A stretch of DNA of 64,000 nucleotides, taken from positions 43,051,080 to 43,115,079 of the forward strand of contig OW121741.1 in assembly GCA_933228675.1 (NCBI GenBank), read 5' to 3'. Position numbers and translations under genes: made by a program. The stretch's first letter is position 1; each line of letters starts with the position of its first letter. The DNA is from Stomorhina lunata (taxonomy: Eukaryota; Arthropoda; Insecta; Diptera; Rhiniidae). Below are positions 46,971 to 58,107 of this stretch, piece after piece. Below the pieces are notes generated by a model. That model was not told the DNA's origin and searched no databases. It saw only the letters and a program-made list of their open reading frames with translations.

Positions 46971-48559
46971 AAATTGGTACGTTTTATTTCCTTAACCAAA
47001 GGGATAGAAATAGCAATTAAATTGCGTTTAGATTTGATATGAAAACAAAAGGACACGTATTTGGTGCCGGTAGGGATGTTAAACTGGGTACGCCCATTTT
47101 GAGCTTTTGAACCCATGAGTATCTTTTGAACCAATAAAGTTAAAAACCAGAATACGATTTACAATTATTACAAAATATCAAACAAGACTGTTTTTCTTAA
47201 ATCCAATCTTCCATACATAAGTTTTTTTTTTGCTAGGAATATTCGATTGACCTGGATTAGAGTTTTTAAAAAGAAAGTTTAACAATATTTTAAAAACAAA
47301 TTAAGAGTTCTCATGAAGGTTCCTTATGAACACAAATATTTAAAGTTCCTTTCACAGACAACAAGGAGACAGTATCTTTGCCAGAACTGAAAGTTTTTCT
47401 TGGTTTTTAACATAATGTCAATGAATCAATGAATCATTTGCTCAAAATATTCGAACAACATTTCTTATTACATTTATCTTGAAAAGCTACTCTGGCTCTT
47501 ATCAATATAAACACTAAGAAGCCCAGAAAATTCCCGTTCATCTTTTTGAACTCAAAATTTGTATTTATTAAATAAAATCAAATTTGTTTTTCTTGCAAGA
47601 CAAGTATAAGTACAGCCGTCATTGTTTAATATTAACTGCAGCAAAAGGTTAATAACATTTACTTCACATACAATAATAGTATGACAAAAAAAAAAAAAAA
47701 AAAAAAAAACAAAATCATAAAATTTTTGATTTTGTTATTGTTTTAAAACCAATCTACCAGTTTTATAAAATTCATTCAAAATTGACATCTTGAAAAGAAT
47801 GGATTTTTTTATTTGACCTATTTATCGGGGGGATTTCTCGCCATTGATAAGAAAGCCAATAACACATTTGCTGTTTTCGGATTTTTCAAAAACTCAAGCA
47901 CAAATTTCTTGATTTTAACCAATTACAAACAATTACAAGTAAAACTGTATTGAAAATTTTTGAAAGTGCAAGTTTTACAAATTTGCTTTGTTTTTGATTT
48001 ATACAAAAAATTATTATATTTAACTGGTTGATTTTTTGTTGTGTCTACGCTTATAAGCTTTATTTAAAGTTAAACAAAAAACTGGAAATTATAATATTTA
48101 TTGATTTTGTTTTACGTGTGAATATAAAAAAATAAGTGTTAAAAGTTTTAAAATAATTTCAGATAATGGCAAAAAAAAACAATGAAAGGCAAATAAGGTG
48201 TATTTGTTTACATGAAACATGTAAATAATTAGAGCAGTGCACAATGGGCCAAAGAACAATAGTTTTAAACAAAATGTAAGTATGGAATATTTTTCAATTC
48301 AATTTAGATGAAGTAGATTATAATTTACTAAATGAATTGTGAATCTTTGTTCTCAAGACTCTCATTGTCAGGGAATGTCGGAAGAGAATCCCAAAATTTT
48401 TTTAGGTAACTTTCAAAATAAACTTTAACAACAAAGTGCAGGATGAATTCTGAAAAAAAACAGTTTCAGGGAAAGATAGAACACTAAATCAGGATATCGT
48501 AAACCAAGCGTACTAACCTTAATGATGACATTCTTTAACAGAAGAGGTAGTTTTTATGG
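46971..48559. other. AT-rich stretch with a long A run
   Basis: A run of about 27 A residues lies near 47682-47709. No conserved frame or repeat boundary is seen. The flank directly after copy H does not continue the mariner transposase. Confidence 0.45.
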
Positions 48560-48788
48560 TAACTTAACACAACTGGGGCTTTCTGCTCCTAGCCATCTTG
48601 AAATTTTTCTCAAGCTCTAATGCAGCCATCAAGGATTCTGAGGTGAAGCCAGCTGACACTCGTGGGATGAAACACAAGGCCCATGCTACCGATACGTTCA
48701 TGTTAAGAGCTGCAAAGGATAGTGACACCAAGAAGGGTGGTGAGTCTCCCCCAGACTTGAGCAGAGCTCCTCCAAAGGAAAATATCAT
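48560..48788 (+). other. Exon-like segment of unknown identity
   Basis: This ~230-bp piece is much richer in GC than its surroundings and open on the plus strand from about 48589 through GGTCTCATGTAG. The hydrophilic product includes SSSNAAIKDSEVKPADTRG and PPDLSRAPPKENIM. TTTCTGCTCCTAG just upstream (48577-48589) looks like a splice acceptor. It is also open on the minus strand for 96 codons, so the coding strand is uncertain. It ends where family R DNA begins. I do not recognise the protein; a host exon or a captured gene fragment are both possible. Confidence 0.4.
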
Positions 48789-50120
48789 GGTTGGTCTCAT
48801 GTAGAAAGGCCCTAACTCACATTTTTCAGAATTGATTTTTTTTTGTGATTCCAATGCATTAAACTCACAAAAATTTAAAGCATTTCCATCAAAATTTGCA
48901 GGTTAAGTAATTTTCTTAAAAGCCCTAACTTATTCCTAAAAAAATATATTTTTTAAAGCCCTATCTCGCCAAATTATGTGTGGTTGCTTCAAAAATAATA
49001 GAAAACTTTCGAATATTAAAGCTTTCGGTTCGATGTATAATGATTTCTTATATTAAACTTTTGTCGAGAACATTTTTCGGATAGAAAACTTTTAATACTA
49101 AAAGCTTTTCTATTGGTAAATTTGTATATCTTAAACTTTCTACTTAAAACATTCCACATCAAAAGCTTTCCAATAAACAACTGTCATTATTTATCTAAAG
49201 TTTTCTTATATAAAACTTTCGATGTCAAAAGGTTTTCTATAATAAACTTTCGATATCGGAATATTTCTTATATAAAACATTTGTCGTCAAAATATTTCAG
49301 ATAGAAAACTTTTTATAGAAAACTTTTCTATAGAAAAATTTCAATATCAAAATCTTTTGCTACAGATAACTTAATATCTAAAGCTTTCAAAAAAACTGTT
49401 TATATTAAAAATTCCTATATAAAACTTTCGATTTCCCCCAGACTTGAGCAGAGCTCCTCCAAAGGAAAATATCATGGTTGGTCTCATGTAGAAAGGCCCT
49501 AAGTCACATTTTTCAGAATTGATTTTTTTTGTGATTCCAATGCATTAAACTCACAAAAATTTAAAGCATTTCTATCAAAATTTGCAGGTTAAGTAATTTT
49601 CTTAAAAGCCCTAACTTATTCCTTAAAAAATATATTTTTTAAAGCCCTATCTCGCCAAATTATGTGTGGTTGCTACAAAAATAATAGAAAACTTTCGAAT
49701 ATTAAAGCTTTCGGTTCGATGTATAATGATTTCTTATATTAAACTTTTGTCGAGAACATTTTTCGGATAGAAAACTTTTAATACTAAAAGCTTTTCTATT
49801 GGTAAATTTGTATATCTTAAACTTTCTACTTAAAACATTCCACATCAAAAGCTTTCCAATAAACAACTGTCATTATTTATCTAAAGTTTTCTTATATAAA
49901 ACTTTCGATGTCAAAAGGTTTTCTATAATAAACTTTCGATATCGGAATATTTCTTATATAAAACATTTGTCGTCAAAATATTTCAGATAGAAAACTTTTT
50001 ATAGAAAACTTTTCTATAGAAAAATTTCAATATCAAAATCTTTTCCTACAGATAACTTAATATCTAAAGCTTTCAAAAAACTGTTTATATTAAAAATTCC
50101 TATATAAAACTTTCGATTTC
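48747..50120. repeat. 687-bp direct tandem duplication
   Basis: The sequence from TCCCCCAGACTTGAGCAGAG (48747) to AAAACTTTCGATTTC (about 49433) is repeated from 49434 to about 50120 with very few differences. It includes ~42 bp of the exon-like segment plus the start of family R, so it arose after R had inserted. Confidence 0.88.
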
Positions 50121-52115
50121 AAAAGAATTCCTATAATAAACATTCGGTATCGAAAGATTTCTTATATAAATTGTTCCCATAAAAAACTTTCAATATCAAA
50201 GCTTTCCTACAGGTAACTTTTGATATAAACAAAAAACATTCCATTTACCAAAAAACAAAAAAAAAAAAGATTTTCTATATCAAGAGTCCTATAATAAACT
50301 TCCTATATTGAAAGATTTTCTATAGAAAACTTTCGATATCAAAAGATTTCTTATATAAAACTTTTGTCATTCAAATATTTCTAATTGAAAACCTTTTATA
50401 TCAACAGATAAAATAAAAAAATTAAATAAAATCATTCCATATCAAGAGCTTTCTAATATAAAAATGCCAATATCTAAAGATTTCCCACATACATTTTTCA
50501 ATTTTGAAATGCTTCCTTATAATTTAAAGATTTCTTATATAAATTTTTAATATAAAAAGCTTTCGATATCAAAGCTTTCCTATAGGTAACTTTTGATATA
50601 AAAAGCTTTCAACAAAAAACACTCCATTTCGAAAGCTTTGCCAAAAAAAAAATTTTCTATATAAAACTTTCGATGTCGAAAGGTCTCTTATAATAAAATT
50701 TTTAAATTGAAAGATTTTCTATAGAAAACTTTCGATATCAAAAGATTTCTTATATAAAACTTTTGTCGTCAAAATATTTCGGATTGAAAACCTTTTATAT
50801 CAACAGATTTCCTAAAGGTTACATTTAATATCCAAAGTTTTATACTAAAAACATTTCATATCAAGAGCTTTCTAATATAAAAATGCCAATATCTAAAGAT
50901 TTCCTATATACATACATAAATCTTTCGAGCTTTCCAATATAAAAATGCTAATATCTAAAGATTTCTTATATAAGTCTTTTGATTTCGAAATGCTTTCTAA
51001 TAATAAACTTTTGATATGAAAAGATTTTCTATAGAAAACTTTTGATTTCCTTCATAAAACATTGAATATCGAAAGCTTTCCTATAGAAAACCCTTAATAA
51101 CGAAAAATCTCTTGTAGAAAGCAATCGCAATGTAAGAGTTCCTTAATATAATTTCTTTTTATCACGACAAAAAAAAGCTTTAAGTTACATTTATGCTCTG
51201 AAATAATAATACAAAAAGCCCTATCTCATATCAAGAGCTTTCTAATATAAAAATGCCAATATCTAAAGATTTCCTATATACATACATAAATCTTTCGAGC
51301 TTTCCAATATAAAAATGCTAATATCTAAAGATTTCTTATATAAGTCTTTTGATTTCGAAATGCTTTCTAATAATAAACTTTTGATATGAAAAGATTTTCT
51401 ATAGAAAACTTTTGATTTCCATCATAAAACATTGAATATCGAAAGCTTTCCTATAGAAAACCCTTAATAACGAAAAATCTCTTGTAGAAAGCAATCGCAA
51501 TGTAAGAGTTCCTTAATATAATTTCTTTTTATCACGACAAAAAAAGCTTTAAGTTGCATTTATGCTCTGAAATAATAATACAAAAAGCTATATCTCAATT
51601 AAGTTTTTTATATGTTTAAAATTTAAAAATAAGTTTTGAGAACCAAATTAGTCTTCATTTTAATAATAACCTGCATTTAAAAAAAACGTAAAATATTGTC
51701 AATTACTGTTTTGAATCAGTTTTTACCTTCTCCTGTAAAGTTTTTACCTTCTCCTGTAAGTTTTTTCTATATTGAAAGATTTTCTATAGAAAACTTTCGA
51801 TATCAAAAGATTTCATAAATGAAACTTTTGTCGCTAAATATTTCGGATTGAAAACCTTTTATATCAACAGATTTCCTAAAGGTTACATTTAATATCCAAA
51901 GCTTTCTACTAAAAACATTTCATATCAAGAGCTTTCTAATACAAATATCTAAAGATTTCCTATATAAATCTTTCGAGCTTTCTAATATAAAAATGCCAAT
52001 GTCTAATGATTTCCCACATACATTTTTCAATTTGGAAATGCTTCCTTATAATATAAAGATTTCTTATATAAATTTTTAATATAAAAAGCTTTCGATATCA
52101 AAACTATACAATAGT
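48789..52115. repeat. Family R element DNA, largest block
   Basis: It starts with GTTGGTCTCATGTAGAAAGG and then consists of CTTTCGATATC/AAAGATTTCTTATAT-type phrases. Reverse-oriented core phrases (CATTTTAATAATAACCTGCATT at 51657) suggest more than one element or an inverted arrangement. No protein is encoded. Confidence 0.65.
50856..51594. repeat. 370-bp direct tandem duplication
   Basis: TCATATCAAGAGCTTTCTAA at 50856 restarts at 51226, and both units run through ATGCTCTGAAATAATAATAC near their ends. The units are almost identical, differing at a few bases (for example TTTCCTTC versus TTTCCATC). Confidence 0.88.
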
Positions 52116-53392
52116 AGGTGATATAAAGAAGTTGATTACAAAAATAAAGTTTTCTAGTACAGAATTCTAAAATTCAATTTCCTTTACTCTTAGTCCCGTT
52201 TCACACGAATCAGGTTTTCTTGATCAGTTTTTCTTTAAATTTCTTTTGAACCTGCATTCACGTTCACACGCAAACATTTTCTTCATCAGTTTTCATTTTA
52301 TTTTCTTTAAATTTTATTCAAATTTTCAAAATTTTCGTACGGTCAGGTTTGCTCAATTTTAATTCTGTCAGTTTTTTCTCATACAAATTCAAGACCGGAT
52401 AAGCCAAACCTGACTAATGCAAAAGTAGACTTAGGAGCAAAACCTAAAATTTTAATTAAAGTGTAAGTATGTAAATATCTTGTTCTTAGTGTAAGTATTA
52501 ACAAAAATAACACCTTGAGTTAAAGGTGTCAAAACCGTATTATAAGCAACAAGTAGACATAAAATAAATAAAAATAAAATTTACTTATAAATTTAAATCA
52601 AAACTAGTTTCAATTGTAAACAATTATCACTAGCGAATACATGAATTTATTTAATTATTATTTATGATTTTTATTGGCAAAAAAAAAAAATAAATCTGGA
52701 CAAGCAATAAAAAAAATTCAATTTAGTTATGTTATTCCCTGTATTTAGTAAATAGTTTGCTTGATATTTATGTTTGTATTTCAAATTTATTTATTGAGTA
52801 ACAAACACTTCATTCAAAATACCCAGATACAAAACATGTGAATGTACACACAAACACACGCATACAACACCACAGACGTCCAAAGTTCAAATCCAACTTG
52901 ATTTTCGTATACTATTGTCAAATGATTTTATTCATATTTAAATAAAAAATAAATAAATTCCTTAAAATGCTGATTTGCAAGCAATAAGTAGCTTCAGCAA
53001 AGCTTTTGCATATTTTCAAATTTTTAATACATCAACGACTATACATAAATATGTTGTAGTACATAATTTGTTTTGGAAACAAATTGAAACAAGAAAGATT
53101 TAGTCTAGTTTTTGGTTCAAGAGGTAAAAGAGACATTTAGAAAATTAAATGAATAATTATGATAAAGGTATGTATTAAAAATAAACCTAATAATTTAAGT
53201 TTACAATTGTCTGCCCAAGTTTTTATAAAGTTCTAAATGAATATTAAATTATATCCTCCTGAAAATATGCAAAACTTTACATTCCTATAATGAAAACAGT
53301 GGACTTGTAAAATTGTTTTTTATTAAATTAATGCATCTTACACAGTATTTTGCTTAGTATTTTTTCAATATAAGTCCATTTAAAGAGTGCTC
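52116..53392. other. AT-rich stretch with no recognised gene
   Basis: CAGGTTT and its inverse recur between 52210 and 52420, but no clear repeat boundary emerges. No coding frame is seen. Confidence 0.4.
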
Positions 53393-54678
53393 TAAATAAC
53401 ATTTTTAGTTGGATTTTCTTAAATAAAAATCAAACCTTTTAATATAAAAACTTTACAAAATACGCAAATATAATAACATATTATACAAAATCATTTATTT
53501 AGCATTAAAATGTTTACTTAGTACTCGGGTTTTGCAAAATTATCGACTTTTTTCGGAAACCCTCCAATTAAAGAGTTTACAGTTGCTTCTGATACCTTTT
53601 TGGAGCATGTGTTCCACCTGCGCTTAAAATCGGACATGTTCTTGGAAATCTTTCCTGTGTTCTTCAATTCCTTTTTTACCAGAGCCCAATACCTTTCCAC
53701 AGGCCGAAGTTCTGGACAGTTAGGTGGATTTGCCTCTCGTGGTACAAAAATGACATTATTCTTTGAGTACCACTCAAGTGCCTTTTTTCTATAATGGCAT
53801 GATGCCAAATCGGGCCAAAAAAATGTAGTCACTCTGTGCTCTCTTAAAAAGGGTAACAACCGTTTTTGTAGGCACTCCTTTATATAAATTTCTGTGTTTA
53901 TTGTGCCAGATGCCAAAAATACTTTAATCCTTTTGCCACAACTGCAAATAGCTTGCCACACGAGAAACTTCTTAGGGAATTTTGTTTGTTTTTTTTGTGC
54001 GAAACTCTTGCCGAACATTGGCCCGTTTATCAGCAACATAAAAATCTTGACCAGGAAGTTGAGAAAAGTCTGCCAGTACGTATGTTTCATCATCCATCAC
54101 ACAACAGGTGTATTTTTTTATAAAATCAGACTTCAATTTTTTCGCTCGTTTTTTTGCTTCTAAGTTCTTTATAGCATTGCGATCTGGAACCTTTTGGACT
54201 TTGTATGTCTTCAGTCCAGCATAAGCTTTGACTCTATGTGCAAAATTCGTTGAACATTTCACCGTACGAGCTGCTTTTCTTAAAGAAGTGTTAGGCGCTC
54301 TTCGAAAGAGTCGCTCGACTTCTTTTGCCTTACCAATATCTGTAGGACCTTTTTTCCTCCCTGATCCAGGTTTTCTTTCAATGCTCAGGTTTTCCTTATA
54401 CCGTCTGATGGCATTAGAAACCGTTCGAGGGTCAACTTTCAAATTTTTAGCTATTTTTTTAAAAGTCCATGACGGATTTTTTTGAAAAGTTTTAATTATA
54501 TTTTCACGAACTTTTTTTTCGCAGTCCATTTTGATTGAAATAACTATTGAAAATTAATAATTTCTAATAGTATCTGACATATCTATAGAAACCAACTTGA
54601 TCAAAAAATAAATTATTTCTTGCACTATGGATAAATTTTGTCTAAAATAGTAAATGCATATTTTTTTAGAACACTCTT
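53393..54678 (-). mobile_element. Tc1/mariner DD37E element, copy I (closest to intact)
   Basis: Canonical ends with TA at 53391-53392 and 54679-54680; 1286 bp. Both terminal regions are well preserved. Confidence 0.95.
53518..54529 (-). pseudogene. DD37E transposase, copy I, single T-run frameshift
   Basis: The N-terminal frame is open for 185 codons (54529-53972), through both helix-turn-helix regions and MDDETYVLAD. A T-run at about 53990-53998 has eight Ts where copies C, D and H have seven. Beyond it the other frame is open to the normal stop (53518), with WPDLASCHY and VERYWALVKKE. This is the only interruption I find. A one-base homopolymer error in the assembly would make this a full 336-residue transposase. 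Private substitutions include HYRKK for HYGKK and a change in the C-terminal SLMGG motif. Confidence 0.9.
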
Positions 54679-54989
54679 TATTTGGCAAAAAATATAATTT
54701 CTTTGATTTATGTAGCTACCTTATGTAGTTATTAAATTTGTTGTTAAATATGGCATTGAAATTTCCATTTGTTTCTCCTAAACTAAGAAAATAAATTGAG
54801 ATTTCATCTCAAAATTAAATTGCGTTTAATAATTTACGAGTTTGATATTTTTGGAAAAATGACCCAGCTCTAAAATTTACAATTTTATAATTTTGTTTTT
54901 ATGAGGGATCAGTTTGGAGATCAAGGCCAAGAAACTGGGCTACTTCTAGTGGATGAGTCCACAAATCCTCAGGACTAAGTGAAGTAGGG

Positions 54990-55906
54990 TTGGCGGTACA
55001 GTTGAAAATGTGGGGGGTGTCATGAGGACCCTGACCTCAAGCTGGGCATATGGGACGGCACGGTCTGGTCTATGCGGAACCAAAAGATATTTAATCTATT
55101 GCTCCATCCGATCTCAGTTGAGCCAGAACGACTCTTGTTTTCCGCCGCAGGTTCTTTTCCTCTTCTGCTATGGGCGGTGGGCGACCTCCTAATACAACAT
55201 TCTTGCGATAACCTGAAATCGCGGTGTTGGTGGTGTCTTTATGAATGTTGTTAAATGCTGCCATGCATGCCTTGTCAAAAGCCTTTGACACGGTAAGCCA
55301 TGCCACCCTCTTCCAGGACATCCTGCTGTCCACAATCACAACAAATTTGAAGAGAGAGATTGTAAATTATCTGAGTGAACGTCAGCCGTTTGTAGAGTTT
55401 AGAGACCAGCGCTCAAAACACCGTAGAGTCAAACAGGGAGTTCCTCAGGACGGAGTCTTGTCGCCACTCCAGATTAACATCTACCTCTCTAAACTCCCAG
55501 CTCCACCGCAAGGCGTTGAAGTAATATCATATGCGGACGACTGCATGATAATGGCAACCGGTCATAATGTGGAAGACCTATGCGGTAGGGTGAATCGTAA
55601 TCTCGGTATCATCCACAATTTCTTCACTGAACGTAACCTGAAGATACAATCAACTAAATCCTCAGCGGCCCTATTTACCACCTGGACAAAAGAAGTAAGC
55701 CTAAAACTTGGCGTCGAGATCGATGGTGTACCAATTCCGACAGTGTACCACTCAGTGGAGACAAAGATCCGTCCAGTAAAGGAACACAACATTATGCTAT
55801 TTCAGCAGTTCCATCATCGTCGTCGGAGAAATCATTCAAACTTTAACATCACACAGTTGGCATCTTCCCTAAATATGAGAAATATTAAAGAAGGGAGAAA
55901 TCGTTA
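54990..55906 (+). pseudogene. LINE reverse transcriptase fragment
   Basis: An open frame (55245-55906) carries ALSKAFDTVSHATLFQDIL, RVKQGVPQDGVLSPLQINIY (PQG motif, Gly-Ser changed to Asp-Gly), and SYADDCMIMATGHNVEDLC with the catalytic YADD. NLKIQSTKSSAALFTTW follows. The spacing is that of jockey- or R1-type reverse transcriptases. The upstream part (54990-55240) is related but out of frame. No endonuclease is present, and the 3' end stops near 55900 without a clear tail. Confidence 0.78.
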
Positions 55907-55979
55907 ACATTATACGTATCTCCATAATTAAAAGATTCCATTCGGAAGTGGTATGAATTACGTATTTTGATTTTAAAGA

Positions 55980-56760
55980 AAAACTCGCATATTTTAAACT
56001 TTACAGGAGATAGTAAAAGCAGATTTAAAACTGTAATTGAAACATTTTTAAGTTTTTTTTTTAATGCAGGATTTTATTAAAATGAAGGACAAATTTGACT
56101 TTCAAAAACTTTTTTTATTATTAAATATATAAAAAAACTAAATTGTGAACCGCCGTGCTATAGCAGGTTAGTCATCCGCCTAGCATACCAGAGGCCCAAG
56201 TTCGATCCCTGGCCAGACTCACTTGAAAAAATAAATTTTCAAAAAAGCGGCGGCTCACCTCATAACTCAGCTAGCCACTGGTTATTGAGTATTAGGCTAT
56301 GTAAAACTTCTCTAACTAATGCATTTGCCGTTCGGAGCCGGCGTTAAAACGTAGGTCCCTTTCAATGAGTCTAAAAATAGAATCGGATGCAGCTCATTGT
56401 CTGAGAGAAGTACCCCTTGTTCCAATTGGAATGTTGTCGGGGAATTATATATATATATAAAAAACTAAATTGAGATACGGCTTTTTGAAGTCTCATTTTA
56501 GAGCAAAAATGTTTTTTTCTGTAGCGTAAATGTGAATGTTTTCTATAGAAAAGCTTTCGTTCGCGAAAGTTTTCTATAGGAAAGCTATCGATATAAAAAG
56601 TCTAACATCAAATATTTTAATTTGGGAAATCCTTAGATATTAGCTGTTTTATATTGGAAAGATTTCGATATACATAGAATGTTTTAAATAGAAAGCTTTG
56701 GGTATTAAAATTAACCTTTAGGAAATCTGTTGATAAAAAAATTGGCCTATTGTAAATATA
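55980..56760. repeat. Family R-related fragment hosting SINE 1
   Basis: TTTACAGGAGATAGTAAAAGC, TGCAGGATTTTATTAAAATG and AAACTAAATTGAGATACGGC match the R-type segment at 43600-43800 in order. GAAAAGCTTTCG-type phrases follow at 56540. The SINE at 56146 interrupts it. Confidence 0.6.
56146..56458 (+). mobile_element. tRNA-derived SINE, copy 1
   Basis: A tRNA-like head (CCGCCGTGCTATAGCAGG … AAGTTCGATCCCTGG, B-box-like at about 56196) is followed by a unique body and a (TA)n tail. The 14-bp direct repeat AAAAAACTAAATTG flanks it (56132-56145 and 56459-56472), as expected for LINE-driven retroposition. Confidence 0.85.
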
Positions 56761-56769
56761 AGATAAGTA

Positions 56770-57075
56770 TGATTCCTAGGTTAGAAAAACATAAACGTAG
56801 ACAAGCTGACTGGATGATATGCCCCTAATTCTCCGTATTGTACCAGAGGCTCTATCACATCTAGAAGTACAGACTCGACGATGTTGTAGGCTTCACTGCA
56901 GAAATCTTATGACCTAGATATAAGTCTTAATTATCAATTCTATCTGTTTCTAGTTATTTTATTTTCGTTCTTATGCTTTATTTTCTTATTCCCCATACGT
57001 GAGGATTACAATGGACCCATTGAGACTTGGAGAGAGGTGCAGTATAGGCAAAACCTTTCTAGCCTAACATACAAC
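56770..57075 (+). mobile_element. LINE 3' end, plus strand, decayed
   Basis: GTACAGACTCGACGATG, GAGGATTACAATGGACCC and TTTCTAGCCTAACATAC follow the 3'-UTR order of the I/LOA-type copies (AAGGATCACAATGGACCCC … CCTAACCT). Coding remains are not clear. Confidence 0.45.
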
Positions 57076-57084
57076 TCTCTTTTT

Positions 57085-57826
57085 ATATTAGGTTAGGTTA
57101 TAAAGGTAGTGTCGAACGACACCTTCACTCGGAGACCCCATGGGTCCATTGATTGCAAATAGAGGAAGAGAAATGAAGAATATAGAGGGAGAAGGAAAGT
57201 ACACTATCACATATTTTCACATACATATACAATTCACTCTGACCTATTGGTTCCATGTCCTTCAACAAAGAATAGAAAGAAGAGATTGAGGAAAGAGGAA
57301 GAGAAAATAAAAATACAGAGGAAGAAGATAGGGAACTCATCTAAGCCAGCTGAGTCCAGTGATAAACCCTACAATATCATCATGCAGTTTGCACCGTCGC
57401 AGATCCTGAAGTTCAACATAGAATCTACTGCCTAGATGTGTGAGCCTCTGATTTTGGAGCCTTGGTCAGTGACAGAGAATGTGTTCTACCGATTCGGACG
57501 AATCCTCATCTAGACATAATTTGCAGAGGTCCGGAATGCTACTATCCCACCTGTTTAGCCTAGAATTTAAGGCACAGTGTCCCGTCAAAATCCCTATACA
57601 TCTTCTTAAGCTTGTCTTATTCAGATCTAGTAGAATTTTGGTTTCGCTAATGTCCGGTTTAGGCCATAGAGCTTTCGATGTCCTACAAGTAACCATGTTT
57701 CTCCATGTCTTTGTAGTTTCCTTGATGATCAAAGACTTAATACCCAAATAAAAGTGACAGATAGGTGGAGCAATGTCAGTCACTTTTTAACTCAAGTCTT
57801 GGCTTGAGCCTTGTCTTGCGAAGAAA
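57085..57826 (-). mobile_element. I/LOA-type LINE 3' end, minus strand
   Basis: On the minus strand, DIAPPICHFYLGIKS, LDLNKTSLRRCIGILTGHCA and LCKLCLDEDSSESVEHILCH are the LINE C-terminal tail. The 3' UTR has CAATGGACCCATGGGGTCTC, the stem GGTGTCGTTCGACAC and ends AACCTAACCT at 57085. The RNase H region is lost. Confidence 0.78.
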
Positions 57827-58107
57827 GAAAAATGAGAGAATATACATTTGAATCACATACCATTAGTCTAATTTCCGGCAAGTAAAGATTATTAATCAGA
57901 TTTGTTAACATACATACACACACATAATTCCCACGACATTTCAAATGGAACAAGGGGTACTTCTCTCAGACAACGAGCTGCACCCGATTTTATTTTTAGT
58001 CTCATTGAAAGGTACCTAAGTTTTGACTCCGGATCCGAATGGCAAATACATTAGTTAGAGAAGTTTTACATAGCTTAATACTCAATAACCAGAGGCTGAG
58101 TTATGAG

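Noticed and set aside
48564..48854. 96-codon minus-strand frame as the main reading of the exon-like segment
   Set aside because: Its first part runs through family R DNA, and the acceptor-like signal favours the plus strand; undecided, so not annotated as a CDS.
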